Shown here in pieces: positions 34,292 to 42,982 of a stretch of 64,000 nt of DNA. The stretch is taken from assembly GCF_043195095.1 (NCBI RefSeq), contig NZ_JBAFWN010000010.1. One strand, 5' to 3'. Numbering within the stretch: the first letter of the stretch is position 1; each line of letters starts with the position of its first letter. The notes below the pieces were generated by a model. The model ran no database searches, was not told the origin of the DNA, and worked only from the letters and a program-made list of their open reading frames with translations. This stretch comes from NCEH01 sp043195095 (GTDB lineage: Bacteria > Pseudomonadota > Alphaproteobacteria > Rhizobiales > Xanthobacteraceae). The position numbers and the translations under genes were made by a program.

Positions 34292-35026
34292 ATGTTCGAG
34301 GGCCTTTATTCGCGCCTGTTACGACTGGAAGGCGATGTGGGAAATCGCCGGATCTTCTCGCCGTGGGCTTACCAGGTGGTCCGCGAGCAGCAGATGGTGC
34401 CGATCGTGCACATGGAGGCGCTTGACCTCGCGGCCTGGTATCCCCTCGTGTGGTTGCGAGACGAAAGGGGCGCCGAGCTGTTTGCGCTCCGCTCGTTTTT
34501 GACCCGGGGCGAGGGGCACGCACCCAATGCGCTGCGCATCACCCGTGCACTGCCGCTGCTCCTCCAGGCCTATCCTTTCGCCAGTCCGCCAGACCAGCCG
34601 GCCAGCAGTGTGTTTGTGGATGATGCGGTCGCCGACGAACCGGATAATAACGGGGCGACGATACTGGCGCCAAACGGAACTCCAAGCAAAGCCAGCACGC
34701 AGCGCATCTATGCCGCCGCCTATTTTCGCTCCGCCTATGACGTCACCCGCGAAATGAGCGCGCATCTGGATGGCGCCGGCTTGCTCGAGCCTTGGGTGAT
34801 GGGATTGCCCGAGAATCCCCCCCTCGGCCCGTTTCCCGCATTCCTCATCCTGCGGCCGAACGCCTTTGCCAGCGATGCGTTCCGGCCGTTCGTGCAGACC
34901 TTCGGCCTTGCCGGCATGCGCCTGCTGAACGCGCATGCTCTCTCGCTCTATCGCGCGAGCGTGCTTTACCAGAATGCGCGGCGGGCCCTCGCGCCGCGGC
35001 AGCTTGCAGGCCTCGCCTCGGCGTGA
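34292..35026 (+). CDS. SapC-like protein (diverged)
   Basis: A 244-residue protein resembling the SapC family, named for a Campylobacter S-layer secretion gene and often found beside type I secretion genes. The pattern LAAWYPLVWLRDERGAELFALRSFL, then LPLLLQAYPFASPP and a C-terminal LILRPNAFASDAFRPFVQTFG segment corresponds to the SapC core (paired W/YP and YPF motifs), but the match is weaker than in the next gene. There is no signal peptide or membrane span. It lies 12 bp before the second SapC-like gene and after the RTX terminator. It may assist folding or presentation of the RTX protein for export; this is inference. Confidence 0.65.
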   Translation: MFEGLYSRLLRLEGDVGNRRIFSPWAYQVVREQQMVPIVHMEALDLAAWYPLVWLRDERGAELFALRSFLTRGEGHAPNALRITRALPLLLQAYPFASPPDQPASSVFVDDAVADEPDNNGATILAPNGTPSKASTQRIYAAAYFRSAYDVTREMSAHLDGAGLLEPWVMGLPENPPLGPFPAFLILRPNAFASDAFRPFVQTFGLAGMRLLNAHALSLYRASVLYQNARRALAPRQLAGLASA

Positions 35027-35037
35027 GAAGAGAAATC

Positions 35038-35871
35038 GTGGATCAGGATATCTTCGCCTTTCGGCCCATTCGGCAAAGTGAGACGAGCCTCTGGTCTCGC
35101 CCGCGCAGTTTTGGATTCACCGAGGCGATGGAGCGCGTCGCGCTGGCCGAATCCGAGCTGCTCCAGGCCAGCCATCACCTGCCGATCCTGGTGGAAACCA
35201 CGCGCCAGAAGGTTCAGGTCGTGGCAGGCTTGGCCGCGCGCCTCCTGCGGCACCCGCTCATGGATGGCGAGGGGCGGTGGTCGCGTCCCTATGTGCCGCT
35301 GCGGCTGCGCTGCCTGCCGTTTACCATTGCCCTGACACCGGGCGAGGGCGAGCCCAAGGTGACGGTGCTGGTCTCCGACATGCTGTTGTCGACCCAGATG
35401 CAGCCGGAAGGTACGCCAATCGTTAATGAGGACGGCAGTCTGGTTCCGGCGGTGGTCGAGCTGATGCGGCTGCTGTTGCGCGCGGAAGCCGGGAACGCAG
35501 CCCTCGCTCTTGCGGCGGAACAATTGATCCTTGCCGACCTGTTGTTGCCCGTTGGCCCCACACGCGAAGGGGGTACGCTCTGGACCGTCGCGACAGAGCG
35601 CCTCGCGGCGGTCACGGCGGCGCGTGCGGCGCTGCTGGCGAAACCCACGATGCTCGCCGCGCAACTGCTGTTCTGCCTGCTGTTCTCACGCAGAATGCTG
35701 CATGCGAATCTCGGGACCGAGGTCCACCGCATTGAGACGCAGGAGACCGGAACGTCGCAGGCCGTTCCCGCCGCCGATTCGGCTAATCTCAGCGCCCTGA
35801 ATTTTGCGATGGACGAAAGCGATCTCGTGCCCCTGGATGCCTTGGCTGCAAACGGGGCGGAGTCGAACTGA
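35038..35871 (+). CDS. SapC-family protein
   Basis: A 277-residue protein, starting at a GTG preceded by GAAGAG. It shows the SapC core more clearly: ALAESELLQASHHLPILVETT, WSRPYVPLRLRCLPFTIALTPG (the YVPxxxRxxPF motif), and ADLLLPVGPTREGGTLWTVATERL later. The C-terminal 60 residues are acidic. No signal peptide. Its partner gene upstream is a likely paralogue, and a GT4 glycosyltransferase gene begins 2 nt downstream, so all belong to the secretion operon. SapC function is not biochemically defined; an accessory role in export of the repeat protein is inferred from context. Confidence 0.8.
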   Translation: MDQDIFAFRPIRQSETSLWSRPRSFGFTEAMERVALAESELLQASHHLPILVETTRQKVQVVAGLAARLLRHPLMDGEGRWSRPYVPLRLRCLPFTIALTPGEGEPKVTVLVSDMLLSTQMQPEGTPIVNEDGSLVPAVVELMRLLLRAEAGNAALALAAEQLILADLLLPVGPTREGGTLWTVATERLAAVTAARAALLAKPTMLAAQLLFCLLFSRRMLHANLGTEVHRIETQETGTSQAVPAADSANLSALNFAMDESDLVPLDALAANGAESN

Positions 35872-35873
35872 GC

Positions 35874-37109
35874 ATGCCCACCGCCCTGTTCGTGCACAAT
35901 AGTTTCCCGGCGCAATATCGGCATCTGGCGGCCGCGTTGGCAGCCCGGCCGGGGTGGCGCGTTTTCGCCTTCGGTTCGAACACGGCTCTGCCCATGCCGG
36001 GCGTGACCTTGCTGAAGTATAATTTCGAACCGGAACTGCACGGCGCCGAGGGCGTCCATCCGTTTGCGCGGCGCTTCAATAGCGAATGCTATCGCGCTGA
36101 ACAATTGATCTATCTGTCCAATGCGGTCCTCAGTACCGGTGCCGAGCCGGATATTATCTATGCGCATCCCGGTTGGGGCGAGACCTTGCCATTGCGGACC
36201 ATTTTCCCGCGCGCGAAGATCGTGATGTTCTGCGAATTCTTCTATCACGCGCACGGCGCGGATGTTGGGTTCGACACGGAATTCCCGCAGTTCGGAATGG
36301 ACGGGCTGGTGCGCATCGAGATGAACAATGCGACCATGGCACTGTCCTTGCTCCAGGCGGACGTGGGCGTGGCGCCCACCGAATGGCAGCGCAGCGTCTA
36401 TCCGGCGGAAATGCATGGCAAGATCAAAGTCATTCATGATGGCATCGACGTTGACGATGCCATTCCCGACCCCAATGCGCAGCTTGTACTATCCGGCGGT
36501 GCGGGCGCGCTACGGGCGGGTGAGAAGATCATCACCTATGTGGCGCGCAATCTTGAGCCCTACCGTGGTTTTCATATCTTCATGCGATCCTTGCCCGAAG
36601 TACTCGATGCCCACCGCGATGCACGGGTGTTGATTATCGGCGGCAATGAGGTGTCTTACGGCCGGCGCTCGGTGGACGGGCGAAGCTGGCGCGACGTGTT
36701 CGCGGCCGAAGTTGCCGGGCGCCTCGATATGTCCCGGGTATTCTTTCTTGGTCCCGTGCCGCGCAAAGCCTTTCTGAAGGTGCTTCAGGTCTCCGCGGTG
36801 CATGCCTACCTCACCTATCCGTTCGTGTTGTCCTGGTCCCTGCTTGAGGCGATGTCCGCCGGGTGCCTGGTGGTGGGCTCGGATACGGCGCCGGTGCGGG
36901 AAGTCATACGCGACGGTCGAACCGGCCTGCTGACGCCGTTCTTCTCGCACCACTTTCTCGCGCAGAGGATGATCGAGGTGCTCGACAATCCGCGGGCGTT
37001 CGATGGTATCCGGCGCGAAGCGCGGGCGAGTGTGGTGCGCCGCTATGCGGTAGCCGATTGCGTTCAGCGTCAATTGGCGCTTGCCGATGATCTGCTGGCA
37101 TTACGATAG
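35874..37109 (+). CDS. Glycosyltransferase family 4 (GT-B)
   Basis: A 411-residue glycosyltransferase. The N-terminal Rossmann half begins TALFVHNSFPAQYRHLAAALA, a start seen in GT4 enzymes. The C-terminal half has YVARNLEPYRGFHIFMRSLPEV and FLGPVPRKAFLKVLQVSAVHAYLTYPFVLSW, ending with the sugar-nucleotide signature LLEAMSAGCLVVGSDTAPVREVI (E-x7-E type). It is cytoplasmic. It starts 2 nt after the SapC-like gene and lies between SapC and ABC exporter genes, so it may glycosylate the RTX substrate or a linked glycan. The sugar donor is not predictable. Confidence 0.9.
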   Translation: MPTALFVHNSFPAQYRHLAAALAARPGWRVFAFGSNTALPMPGVTLLKYNFEPELHGAEGVHPFARRFNSECYRAEQLIYLSNAVLSTGAEPDIIYAHPGWGETLPLRTIFPRAKIVMFCEFFYHAHGADVGFDTEFPQFGMDGLVRIEMNNATMALSLLQADVGVAPTEWQRSVYPAEMHGKIKVIHDGIDVDDAIPDPNAQLVLSGGAGALRAGEKIITYVARNLEPYRGFHIFMRSLPEVLDAHRDARVLIIGGNEVSYGRRSVDGRSWRDVFAAEVAGRLDMSRVFFLGPVPRKAFLKVLQVSAVHAYLTYPFVLSWSLLEAMSAGCLVVGSDTAPVREVIRDGRTGLLTPFFSHHFLAQRMIEVLDNPRAFDGIRREARASVVRRYAVADCVQRQLALADDLLALR

Positions 37110-37197
37110 GTTAACGGTCTTCAATGGGCAGATGACAGCCCCCTGACCGCAGCGCAGCAATGTGCTATGCTGGGTGCGTCGAAATCTGGGATTGCGT

Positions 37198-38931
37198 ATG
37201 ACCCGAGCGAATTCCCCAACGTTTATTGCGATCCGAGATCTCATTCCGGCGTATGTCGGATTGTTTCTTTTGAGTGCTTTTATCCCGATCTTTTTTCTTG
37301 TCGGACCCATGTTTGGTTATCTGGTGAGTTCGCGTGTTCTGCCAAGCCGTAGCCTGAACTCGCTAGTTGTTCTTGTAATTATTGCGCTGTTCTTAATGGC
37401 GATGGGCGCCATCATCGACCATATCCGGGACAAGGCGCTCGGCCGCATCGGCATTGCGCTGGATGCGCGTCTGAGCAAGACGTTCTTCGCTACGCTGCAC
37501 CGTGAGGACGCGGCGAACAGATTGACGCCGACCACCCTCGCCGACCTGGATTTCGTACGGGAGTTCCTGACGGGCCGGGTGGTGACGGGGCTATTCGATG
37601 CCCTGTGGTCGCCGGTTCTCATCGCTTGCCTGTTCATGATTCACTGGCTCTTCGGCGTCCTCGCGCTGGCCGCGCTGGCTACCCTGAGCGGCTTGTCGCT
37701 GTTCAGCCAATGGGTGGTGCGCGAGGATAGCACGCGCTACGTCAAGGTCGCCGGCGCCGCCAACGAATTCGGCGCTGCCCTGTCGCGCAATTCGGAATCG
37801 GCGCGTGCACTGGGCATGATGCCCCCTTTGCGCGATCGCTGGCATTTGATGCATTCGGCGATGCTCGGCTGGCGTGAGGAGGCGGGACGGCGCGCGGGGA
37901 TCATTCGCTCGGCTTCGCGTTTCGTGCACACCACCCTTTATGTTGCGGTTTTCGCCATGGGCGCCCTGCTGGTGATGGACGAGCAGGTGGAGCAAACTGC
38001 CATGTTCATCGCTCTGATGCTGATGTTGCGCGGCGTCTATCCCGTGGAGGCCCTGATCTCCAGTTGGGAACAGATCAGCCGGTTTGCGCCCGCCCGTCAC
38101 CGCCTGGACGAGGCGTTCCTGGGAGCCGAGCGCGCGCAGCGCATCTCCCTGCCGCGCCCGGAGGGGCCATTTATCGTATCGCGCATCTGGGGCGCCGCGC
38201 CGGGGAGCGACAAGGTCATCATCAGCGATGTGTCGTTCACGGTTTATCCGGGCCGCGTGCTCGCGATCGTCGGTCCGTCGGGCGCGGGCAAATCCTGCCT
38301 GGCGCGGCTGCTGGTGAATATCTGGACCCCGCGGCGCGGCACCATCTCGCTCGGCGATCACGATTTCACCCATTGGAACCCGGACGAACTCGGGCGCCTT
38401 GTGGGATATGTACCGCAGGACGTGGATTTCATGCCCGGCACCGTGGCGCAGAACATCGCGCGCTTCGATCCGGTGCAATGCGAAGACACGCAGATGCTGG
38501 TGGAGGCGGTCGAAATCGCCGGCGTCCAGGATTTGATCCGCAGCCTGCCGGACGGTTTCAACACCCCGATCGGTCCTGGCGGATATGTGCTCTCAGGCGG
38601 CCAGCGTCAGCGCATCGCCATGGCGCGGGCGGTGTTCGGCAATCCCTATCTGATTGTCATGGACGAGCCGAATGCCAATCTCGATTCGATGGGAGAGCAG
38701 GCGCTCGGGAGCGCAATCCAGCGCCTGCGTTCTGCCGAAAAGGTGGTGATATTGGTGACCCACCGCATGAGCTTGCTCGCGTTCTGCGATGACCTCCTGG
38801 TGCTCAACGGGGGCGCGGTTCAAGCGCATGGGGATCGGGACAATATCGTCAACCGCCTGCCACGCCTGAAGGCCACGCCTGCCTTGACGGTGATCGGCGG
38901 CGACCGCGACAATCGGGAAGCGGAAGCCTGA
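37198..38931 (+). CDS. Type I secretion ABC transporter (PrtD/HlyB-like)
   Basis: A 577-residue inner-membrane exporter. The N-terminal half has about six membrane helices (GLFLLSAFIPIFFLVGPMFGY, LIACLFMIHWLFGVLALAALA and others) without a C39 peptidase domain. The ABC domain has Walker A GPSGAGKS, signature LSGGQRQRIAMARA, Walker B LIVMDEPNANLD and the switch His in VTHRM. This is the PrtD/LapB-like class used for RTX proteins with C-terminal signals. The ATG at 37198 is taken; a GTG at 37162 is in frame. Its stop overlaps the HlyD gene (TGATG). Confidence 0.93.
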   Translation: MTRANSPTFIAIRDLIPAYVGLFLLSAFIPIFFLVGPMFGYLVSSRVLPSRSLNSLVVLVIIALFLMAMGAIIDHIRDKALGRIGIALDARLSKTFFATLHREDAANRLTPTTLADLDFVREFLTGRVVTGLFDALWSPVLIACLFMIHWLFGVLALAALATLSGLSLFSQWVVREDSTRYVKVAGAANEFGAALSRNSESARALGMMPPLRDRWHLMHSAMLGWREEAGRRAGIIRSASRFVHTTLYVAVFAMGALLVMDEQVEQTAMFIALMLMLRGVYPVEALISSWEQISRFAPARHRLDEAFLGAERAQRISLPRPEGPFIVSRIWGAAPGSDKVIISDVSFTVYPGRVLAIVGPSGAGKSCLARLLVNIWTPRRGTISLGDHDFTHWNPDELGRLVGYVPQDVDFMPGTVAQNIARFDPVQCEDTQMLVEAVEIAGVQDLIRSLPDGFNTPIGPGGYVLSGGQRQRIAMARAVFGNPYLIVMDEPNANLDSMGEQALGSAIQRLRSAEKVVILVTHRMSLLAFCDDLLVLNGGAVQAHGDRDNIVNRLPRLKATPALTVIGGDRDNREAEA

Positions 38932-40253
38932 TGCTCGACAATTCCTATCTCCTGAAGGCGCCGGTGGCGCCGAGCGACTGGAAGGCCGTGCTTTCCTGGG
39001 GTTACCTGCTCGTGGTCGTGTCGCTGGCGGGGACCATTGGATGGGCCACCTTCGCCCGCATCGACAGTGCGGTGATCGCCAACGGCGTGGTCTCCGTGGA
39101 ATCCAACCGCAAGACCATCCAGCATCTTGAAGGCGGCATCGTCGGCGAGATCCTGGTGCGGGATGGCAGCGTCGTGAACGCTGGCGACGTGCTGCTGCGC
39201 CTTGATCCCACCCGTTCCGAGGCGACGGTGCAGCTTTACCGCAAGCAATTGGCGCAGGCCCTGGTGCTGGAAGCACGCCTCGAAGCCCAGAGCAACATGG
39301 CGGACAGCATCACGTTCCCCCCCGAAGTCACCGCCATGATGAGCGACCCGATCGTGATGGATGCGGTGAACGACAATAAGAAGCAGTTCGAGGCCCGCCG
39401 GGATTCCCTGCGCGGAACCCTCAATGTCAACGCGTCGCAGGCTCTTCAGGCGCAGCGGGATATCGAGCAGGCTCAGATTCAGCGCACCAACAACCAGGAA
39501 CAGCTAGTGACCGTGAACCAGGAACTGGAGGCGCTCCGCGAGTTGAAGGCCAAGGGGCTCGTCTCCGTGCCCCGGGTCGCGGCCACCGAGCGTCAGCAGC
39601 TCACCATGCAGGGCCAGATCGACGCCGCCACCGTCGCGGAGGCCAAGGGCCAGGAGCGGCTTCGCGAGCTCAGCGCCCAGGCCGAGCAATTGCGCAAGGA
39701 TTACCGTCAGGAAGCGGCCAATCAGATTTCGGACGTGCGCAAGACCATTGGCGATGCGCGTCAGCAGATCGTCGTGGCGCAGGACGCCCTCACTCGCATC
39801 GAGATCAAGGCGCCGGTTTCGGGCGTGGTGCAGCAGCTGAAGGTGTTCACCATCGGCGGCGTGATCCGCCCGGGCGACCCGATTATGGATATCGTGCCCG
39901 CCTCCGACACGCTGGTCATCCGCTCCAAGGTGCTCCCCGTCGATATCGACCGGGTGCTCATAGGCGAGGACGTGCGGATTCAGCTGCCGCAGTTCCGGTC
40001 CTATGGCAGCATGTCAATGAAGGGCAAAATCCGCACCGTCAGCGCCGATGCGCAGCAGGATTCGCCGACAACCGCCTCCTATTATGCGGTGGAGGTGGAT
40101 GTGGATCGCAAGTCTATCCCCGAGGAGATCAACGACAAGCTCATGCCGGGCATGAATGCAACCACCATCATGCCCACCGGCCGGCGCACGGTGATGCAAT
40201 ATCTGCTGAGCCCGCTGATTGATCGCCTGTCGACCGCCCTGCGCGAGCGCTGA
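38931..40253 (+). CDS. HlyD-family type I secretion membrane fusion protein
   Basis: A 440-residue adaptor linking the ABC exporter to an outer-membrane TolC-type channel. One membrane anchor lies near residues 22-44 (LSWGYLLVVVSLAGTIGWATFA). The lipoyl half-motif GVVSVESNRKTIQHLEGGIVGEI is typical. A long coiled-coil hairpin (about 95-280) carries many Gln/Glu heptads, then comes the second lipoyl half (ARIEIKAPVSGVVQQL-type, here TRIEIKAPVSGVVQQL) and a beta-barrel ending near MPTGRRTVMQYLLSPL. It is translationally coupled to the ABC gene. No TolC gene is in the window. Confidence 0.95.
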   Translation: MLDNSYLLKAPVAPSDWKAVLSWGYLLVVVSLAGTIGWATFARIDSAVIANGVVSVESNRKTIQHLEGGIVGEILVRDGSVVNAGDVLLRLDPTRSEATVQLYRKQLAQALVLEARLEAQSNMADSITFPPEVTAMMSDPIVMDAVNDNKKQFEARRDSLRGTLNVNASQALQAQRDIEQAQIQRTNNQEQLVTVNQELEALRELKAKGLVSVPRVAATERQQLTMQGQIDAATVAEAKGQERLRELSAQAEQLRKDYRQEAANQISDVRKTIGDARQQIVVAQDALTRIEIKAPVSGVVQQLKVFTIGGVIRPGDPIMDIVPASDTLVIRSKVLPVDIDRVLIGEDVRIQLPQFRSYGSMSMKGKIRTVSADAQQDSPTTASYYAVEVDVDRKSIPEEINDKLMPGMNATTIMPTGRRTVMQYLLSPLIDRLSTALRER

Positions 40254-40378
40254 GCGCGCAGGGTAGTCTCCTCTGTTCAAGCTGAGGGGTTTGTCAGCAC
40301 CGGCGCTCCCGCGGGACATCCTCCCGCGGTTCAGTCGCAGGCTACGCGGGCGCGTGCCCATACGCGACCGATCGCCCG

Positions 40379-40408
40379 CAACCGGCCGGAGCGATCCGCC
40401 GCCGGTTG
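40379..40408. terminator. Possible stem-loop between convergent operons
   Basis: CAACCGG pairs with CCGGTTG around an inner CGGA-GCGA-TCCG hairpin. It lies in the gap between the plus-strand secretion operon and the minus-strand glycosyltransferase cluster. There is no T-tract, so confidence is low. Confidence 0.35.
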
Positions 40409-40513
40409 AGAGCCATTCCCGATCTCAAAGACGGGCGGCGGCGCCTTAAATCGCACTGGGGCTGTGCATTTCGGTCATGTGTCGCAGCCGCCGCCCGCTC
40501 GCGCATGCCGGCA

Positions 40514-42982
40514 TCAAAGGCCGGCCGGCCAGTTCCGCGGCGGCTGGGGTTCGGCAATCCGCGGGATGGGGCGCACCGGCGGCCAGCACAAGGCGCTGTA
40601 GGGTTCCCCGTCCCGGGTCAGGATGGGATTATAGAGCAGGTCATGTGCAAGCGCGGCGCTCCAGCGCGCGCGCAGGCTGCGCAATTCCCGAGCCCGGGCG
40701 GCCGCCAGCGGCGAGCGGCCGAGCGCGGCCGTGCCCATTCGCCCCGGCGCGAGGTCGCGCACCACGGCGTTCGGCGTCATCACCAGGCGCTGGCCGCGGG
40801 CTCGCAGCCGCAGGCTGGCGTCGATGCCGGCGAAAAAGGTCGGGAACCGCAGCCCGTCCAGCCCGCCGAGATCGCGCAGGAGCGCGGGCCGCAGGGCCAC
40901 GCAATCGAAGCTGAGGGCCGAGACTTCGTGCGCCACGCGCAGCAGGTCGCCATAGCCGGGGTCCGAGATTCGCCGGCCGGCAAAGGCGCGCACCACATCC
41001 AGATTGGGGCCGAGCACATAGCCCGCGTCGCAGACATTGTCTTCAGCATCGATCACCAGCGGGGCCACGGCGCCCGCGTCGCGCCCTTCCAGGCGGCAGC
41101 GCAATTCGTCAAGCCAATCCTCATTGAGCGGAGCCATGGCGCCGGACAGGAAGATCACCGACTGGCTCTGCGTGCCCGCCACCACCGCATTGAAGGTTTC
41201 CGCGCCGCGCGGATTGGCCCGTTGCAGCACCTTGACCTTGGGCAGCGGGGACAGAAGCGGTGCCAGGGCTGGATTCACCTTTCCGGGCGGCAGGATGATG
41301 ATCAATTCCCCGTCGATGCGGCGCAGGGCCGGCAGCGCCGCCCGCAGGCAGCGTTCCGCCAATGCGGGATAGGAGGCCGCGTCCACAACCAGCTCGACGC
41401 GGGTGCGTGGAGGCGCCCGGGCGATGCGCACGGCGGGCAGGCATTCGCCGATCGCGATCGCCTGCCGGGCGATCTGCTTGGTGGCGGCGAAATGCTCCGC
41501 CGTGGCGCGGTTCAGCGCCGCGTGTCCCCGTCGCAGGCACGCCGCCGGCACCCGCGCCAGTGCGCCCGGCAAATGAACGATAGCGCCCACCGGCAAGGGA
41601 TGAAAATCGTAAAGGAAATTGGCCAGCCGGAACACGGAATTGGCGCCGCGCTTCAGCGCCGTGCGCAGGGCGGCCGTGCGCAGCACGAAGCAGCGGGCGG
41701 CGAAGCCCTGTTCCAGGCTGCGTTCATAATCAGCAGCGGGCAAGGCGAGCGGCCACACCGTGCCGTCATCCTCTTCCACGTCCACGTCGGCGAACAGCAT
41801 GATGGCGCGGGGATGGTCCGCCAGCGCCTGTTCGATCCGTGCCACCGCGCCGGGCCGCAGGCGCGCGCCGGCGGGGAGAAAGGCGAAGGCGGTGCTGTTG
41901 TGTGCCTCGCCGGTCATGAAGGCGCCGAGCGGCGCGGGATCGAAATTCGCCTTGGCGCTGTCGCTCGGCAGTGCGCCCGCAACCCATTGCCCGCCTTCGT
42001 TCTGAAGTGCGGCGAACGAAACGTCGAGCGCGTCCTCCCCCAGAAAGAGCAAAGCGATCTGGTCCGCTGCCGCGCCTTCGGGCCGTACGAACGCCGGTGC
42101 GGCGGGCTGCGCGGCGCACCAGTCCTCGTATCGGGTGAAGGGGAGGGCGCGCGGAAACAGCGTGTCGTAAAGCTCGACGCGGAGCGCTTCGGGATGCCGG
42201 TCCGATCCATCTGCTGGAAATTCGCGCTCGATCAGGGCGCGCAGCGGATCGGCGAAGGCCAGGAAGGGCACCGCGCCGCCGCCCACCGGCTGTCCATTGC
42301 CCACGGCTTGCCCGGCACCAAGCCCCTGTCCGGCAGCCATCTCCTGCGCGCTGCCAGCCGATGGGCCGGCAAGGGTGAAGACGGCCTGATGCAGGCGCCC
42401 GTCGGCGAGACTGTCCGGCAATTCCAGATCAAAGCCGCGCACCGGCTGAAGCACACCATCGGCGAAGGCGCCGGCCCAGCGGTCCGCCGGCACGTCCATC
42501 ACCGCCGCGCCATCCACCGTCACCGAAATGCGCGGGGTGGCGGCATCCTCGCCCGAGCCGGGCTGGCGCACCCAGCCGCGGAACCTCAGATGGCCCAGCC
42601 ATTCCACATGGCCGCGCGCGGCCTCGCCGGTTGGCTCGACGGGCTCGGTGAGGGGCAGCACTTCGTCCACATTGGCGAGCCGCGCCTCAAAGCGAGTGGC
42701 GCTGGCATGGACCGGGGCGGGCACCACAAACTGGAATCCGTAGCAGCCATCTCCGATGCCGGCTTGCGAGAGCAGGGGGTGGAACAGGTCCGCACGGGTG
42801 ACCTGGAGCGGCACGCCGTCCACCAGCAATTCCACCACGTGGCGCCGCGTGAGGTCTTCCGGATCCAGGACGAAGCCCGAAAATCCGGTCTCGCCCGAGG
42901 CGCCGAATGCCGCCCGCACGCCGCACGCCATGGGCACGCCGATCGCCGCCAGCTCGGACGGGGCAGGGAGAGCGGAATTCAT
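40514..42982 (-). CDS. Large GT2-like protein with N-terminal beta domains, degenerate catalytic motif
   Basis: An 822-residue protein. The first 230 residues contain two similar beta-sandwich-like units (FSGFVLDPEDL..VELLVDGVPL; FRGWVRQPGSG..SVTVDGAAV..GFDLELPD), a layout seen before glycosyltransferases in this order. The C-terminal part (about 540-800) follows a GT2 pattern: ELIIILPPGKVNPAL, FNAVVAGTQSQSVIFLSGAMAPLNEDWLDELRCRL, and FPTFFAGIDASLRLRARGQRLVMTP. The usual DxD-type acidic pair is replaced by SGA, and ED-x-D by GID, so it may be catalytically altered or a structural partner. Its start overlaps the next upstream gene by 4 nt, so the two are probably made together. Confidence 0.7.
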   Translation of the reverse strand: MNSALPAPSELAAIGVPMACGVRAAFGASGETGFSGFVLDPEDLTRRHVVELLVDGVPLQVTRADLFHPLLSQAGIGDGCYGFQFVVPAPVHASATRFEARLANVDEVLPLTEPVEPTGEAARGHVEWLGHLRFRGWVRQPGSGEDAATPRISVTVDGAAVMDVPADRWAGAFADGVLQPVRGFDLELPDSLADGRLHQAVFTLAGPSAGSAQEMAAGQGLGAGQAVGNGQPVGGGAVPFLAFADPLRALIEREFPADGSDRHPEALRVELYDTLFPRALPFTRYEDWCAAQPAAPAFVRPEGAAADQIALLFLGEDALDVSFAALQNEGGQWVAGALPSDSAKANFDPAPLGAFMTGEAHNSTAFAFLPAGARLRPGAVARIEQALADHPRAIMLFADVDVEEDDGTVWPLALPAADYERSLEQGFAARCFVLRTAALRTALKRGANSVFRLANFLYDFHPLPVGAIVHLPGALARVPAACLRRGHAALNRATAEHFAATKQIARQAIAIGECLPAVRIARAPPRTRVELVVDAASYPALAERCLRAALPALRRIDGELIIILPPGKVNPALAPLLSPLPKVKVLQRANPRGAETFNAVVAGTQSQSVIFLSGAMAPLNEDWLDELRCRLEGRDAGAVAPLVIDAEDNVCDAGYVLGPNLDVVRAFAGRRISDPGYGDLLRVAHEVSALSFDCVALRPALLRDLGGLDGLRFPTFFAGIDASLRLRARGQRLVMTPNAVVRDLAPGRMGTAALGRSPLAAARARELRSLRARWSAALAHDLLYNPILTRDGEPYSALCWPPVRPIPRIAEPQPPRNWPAGL

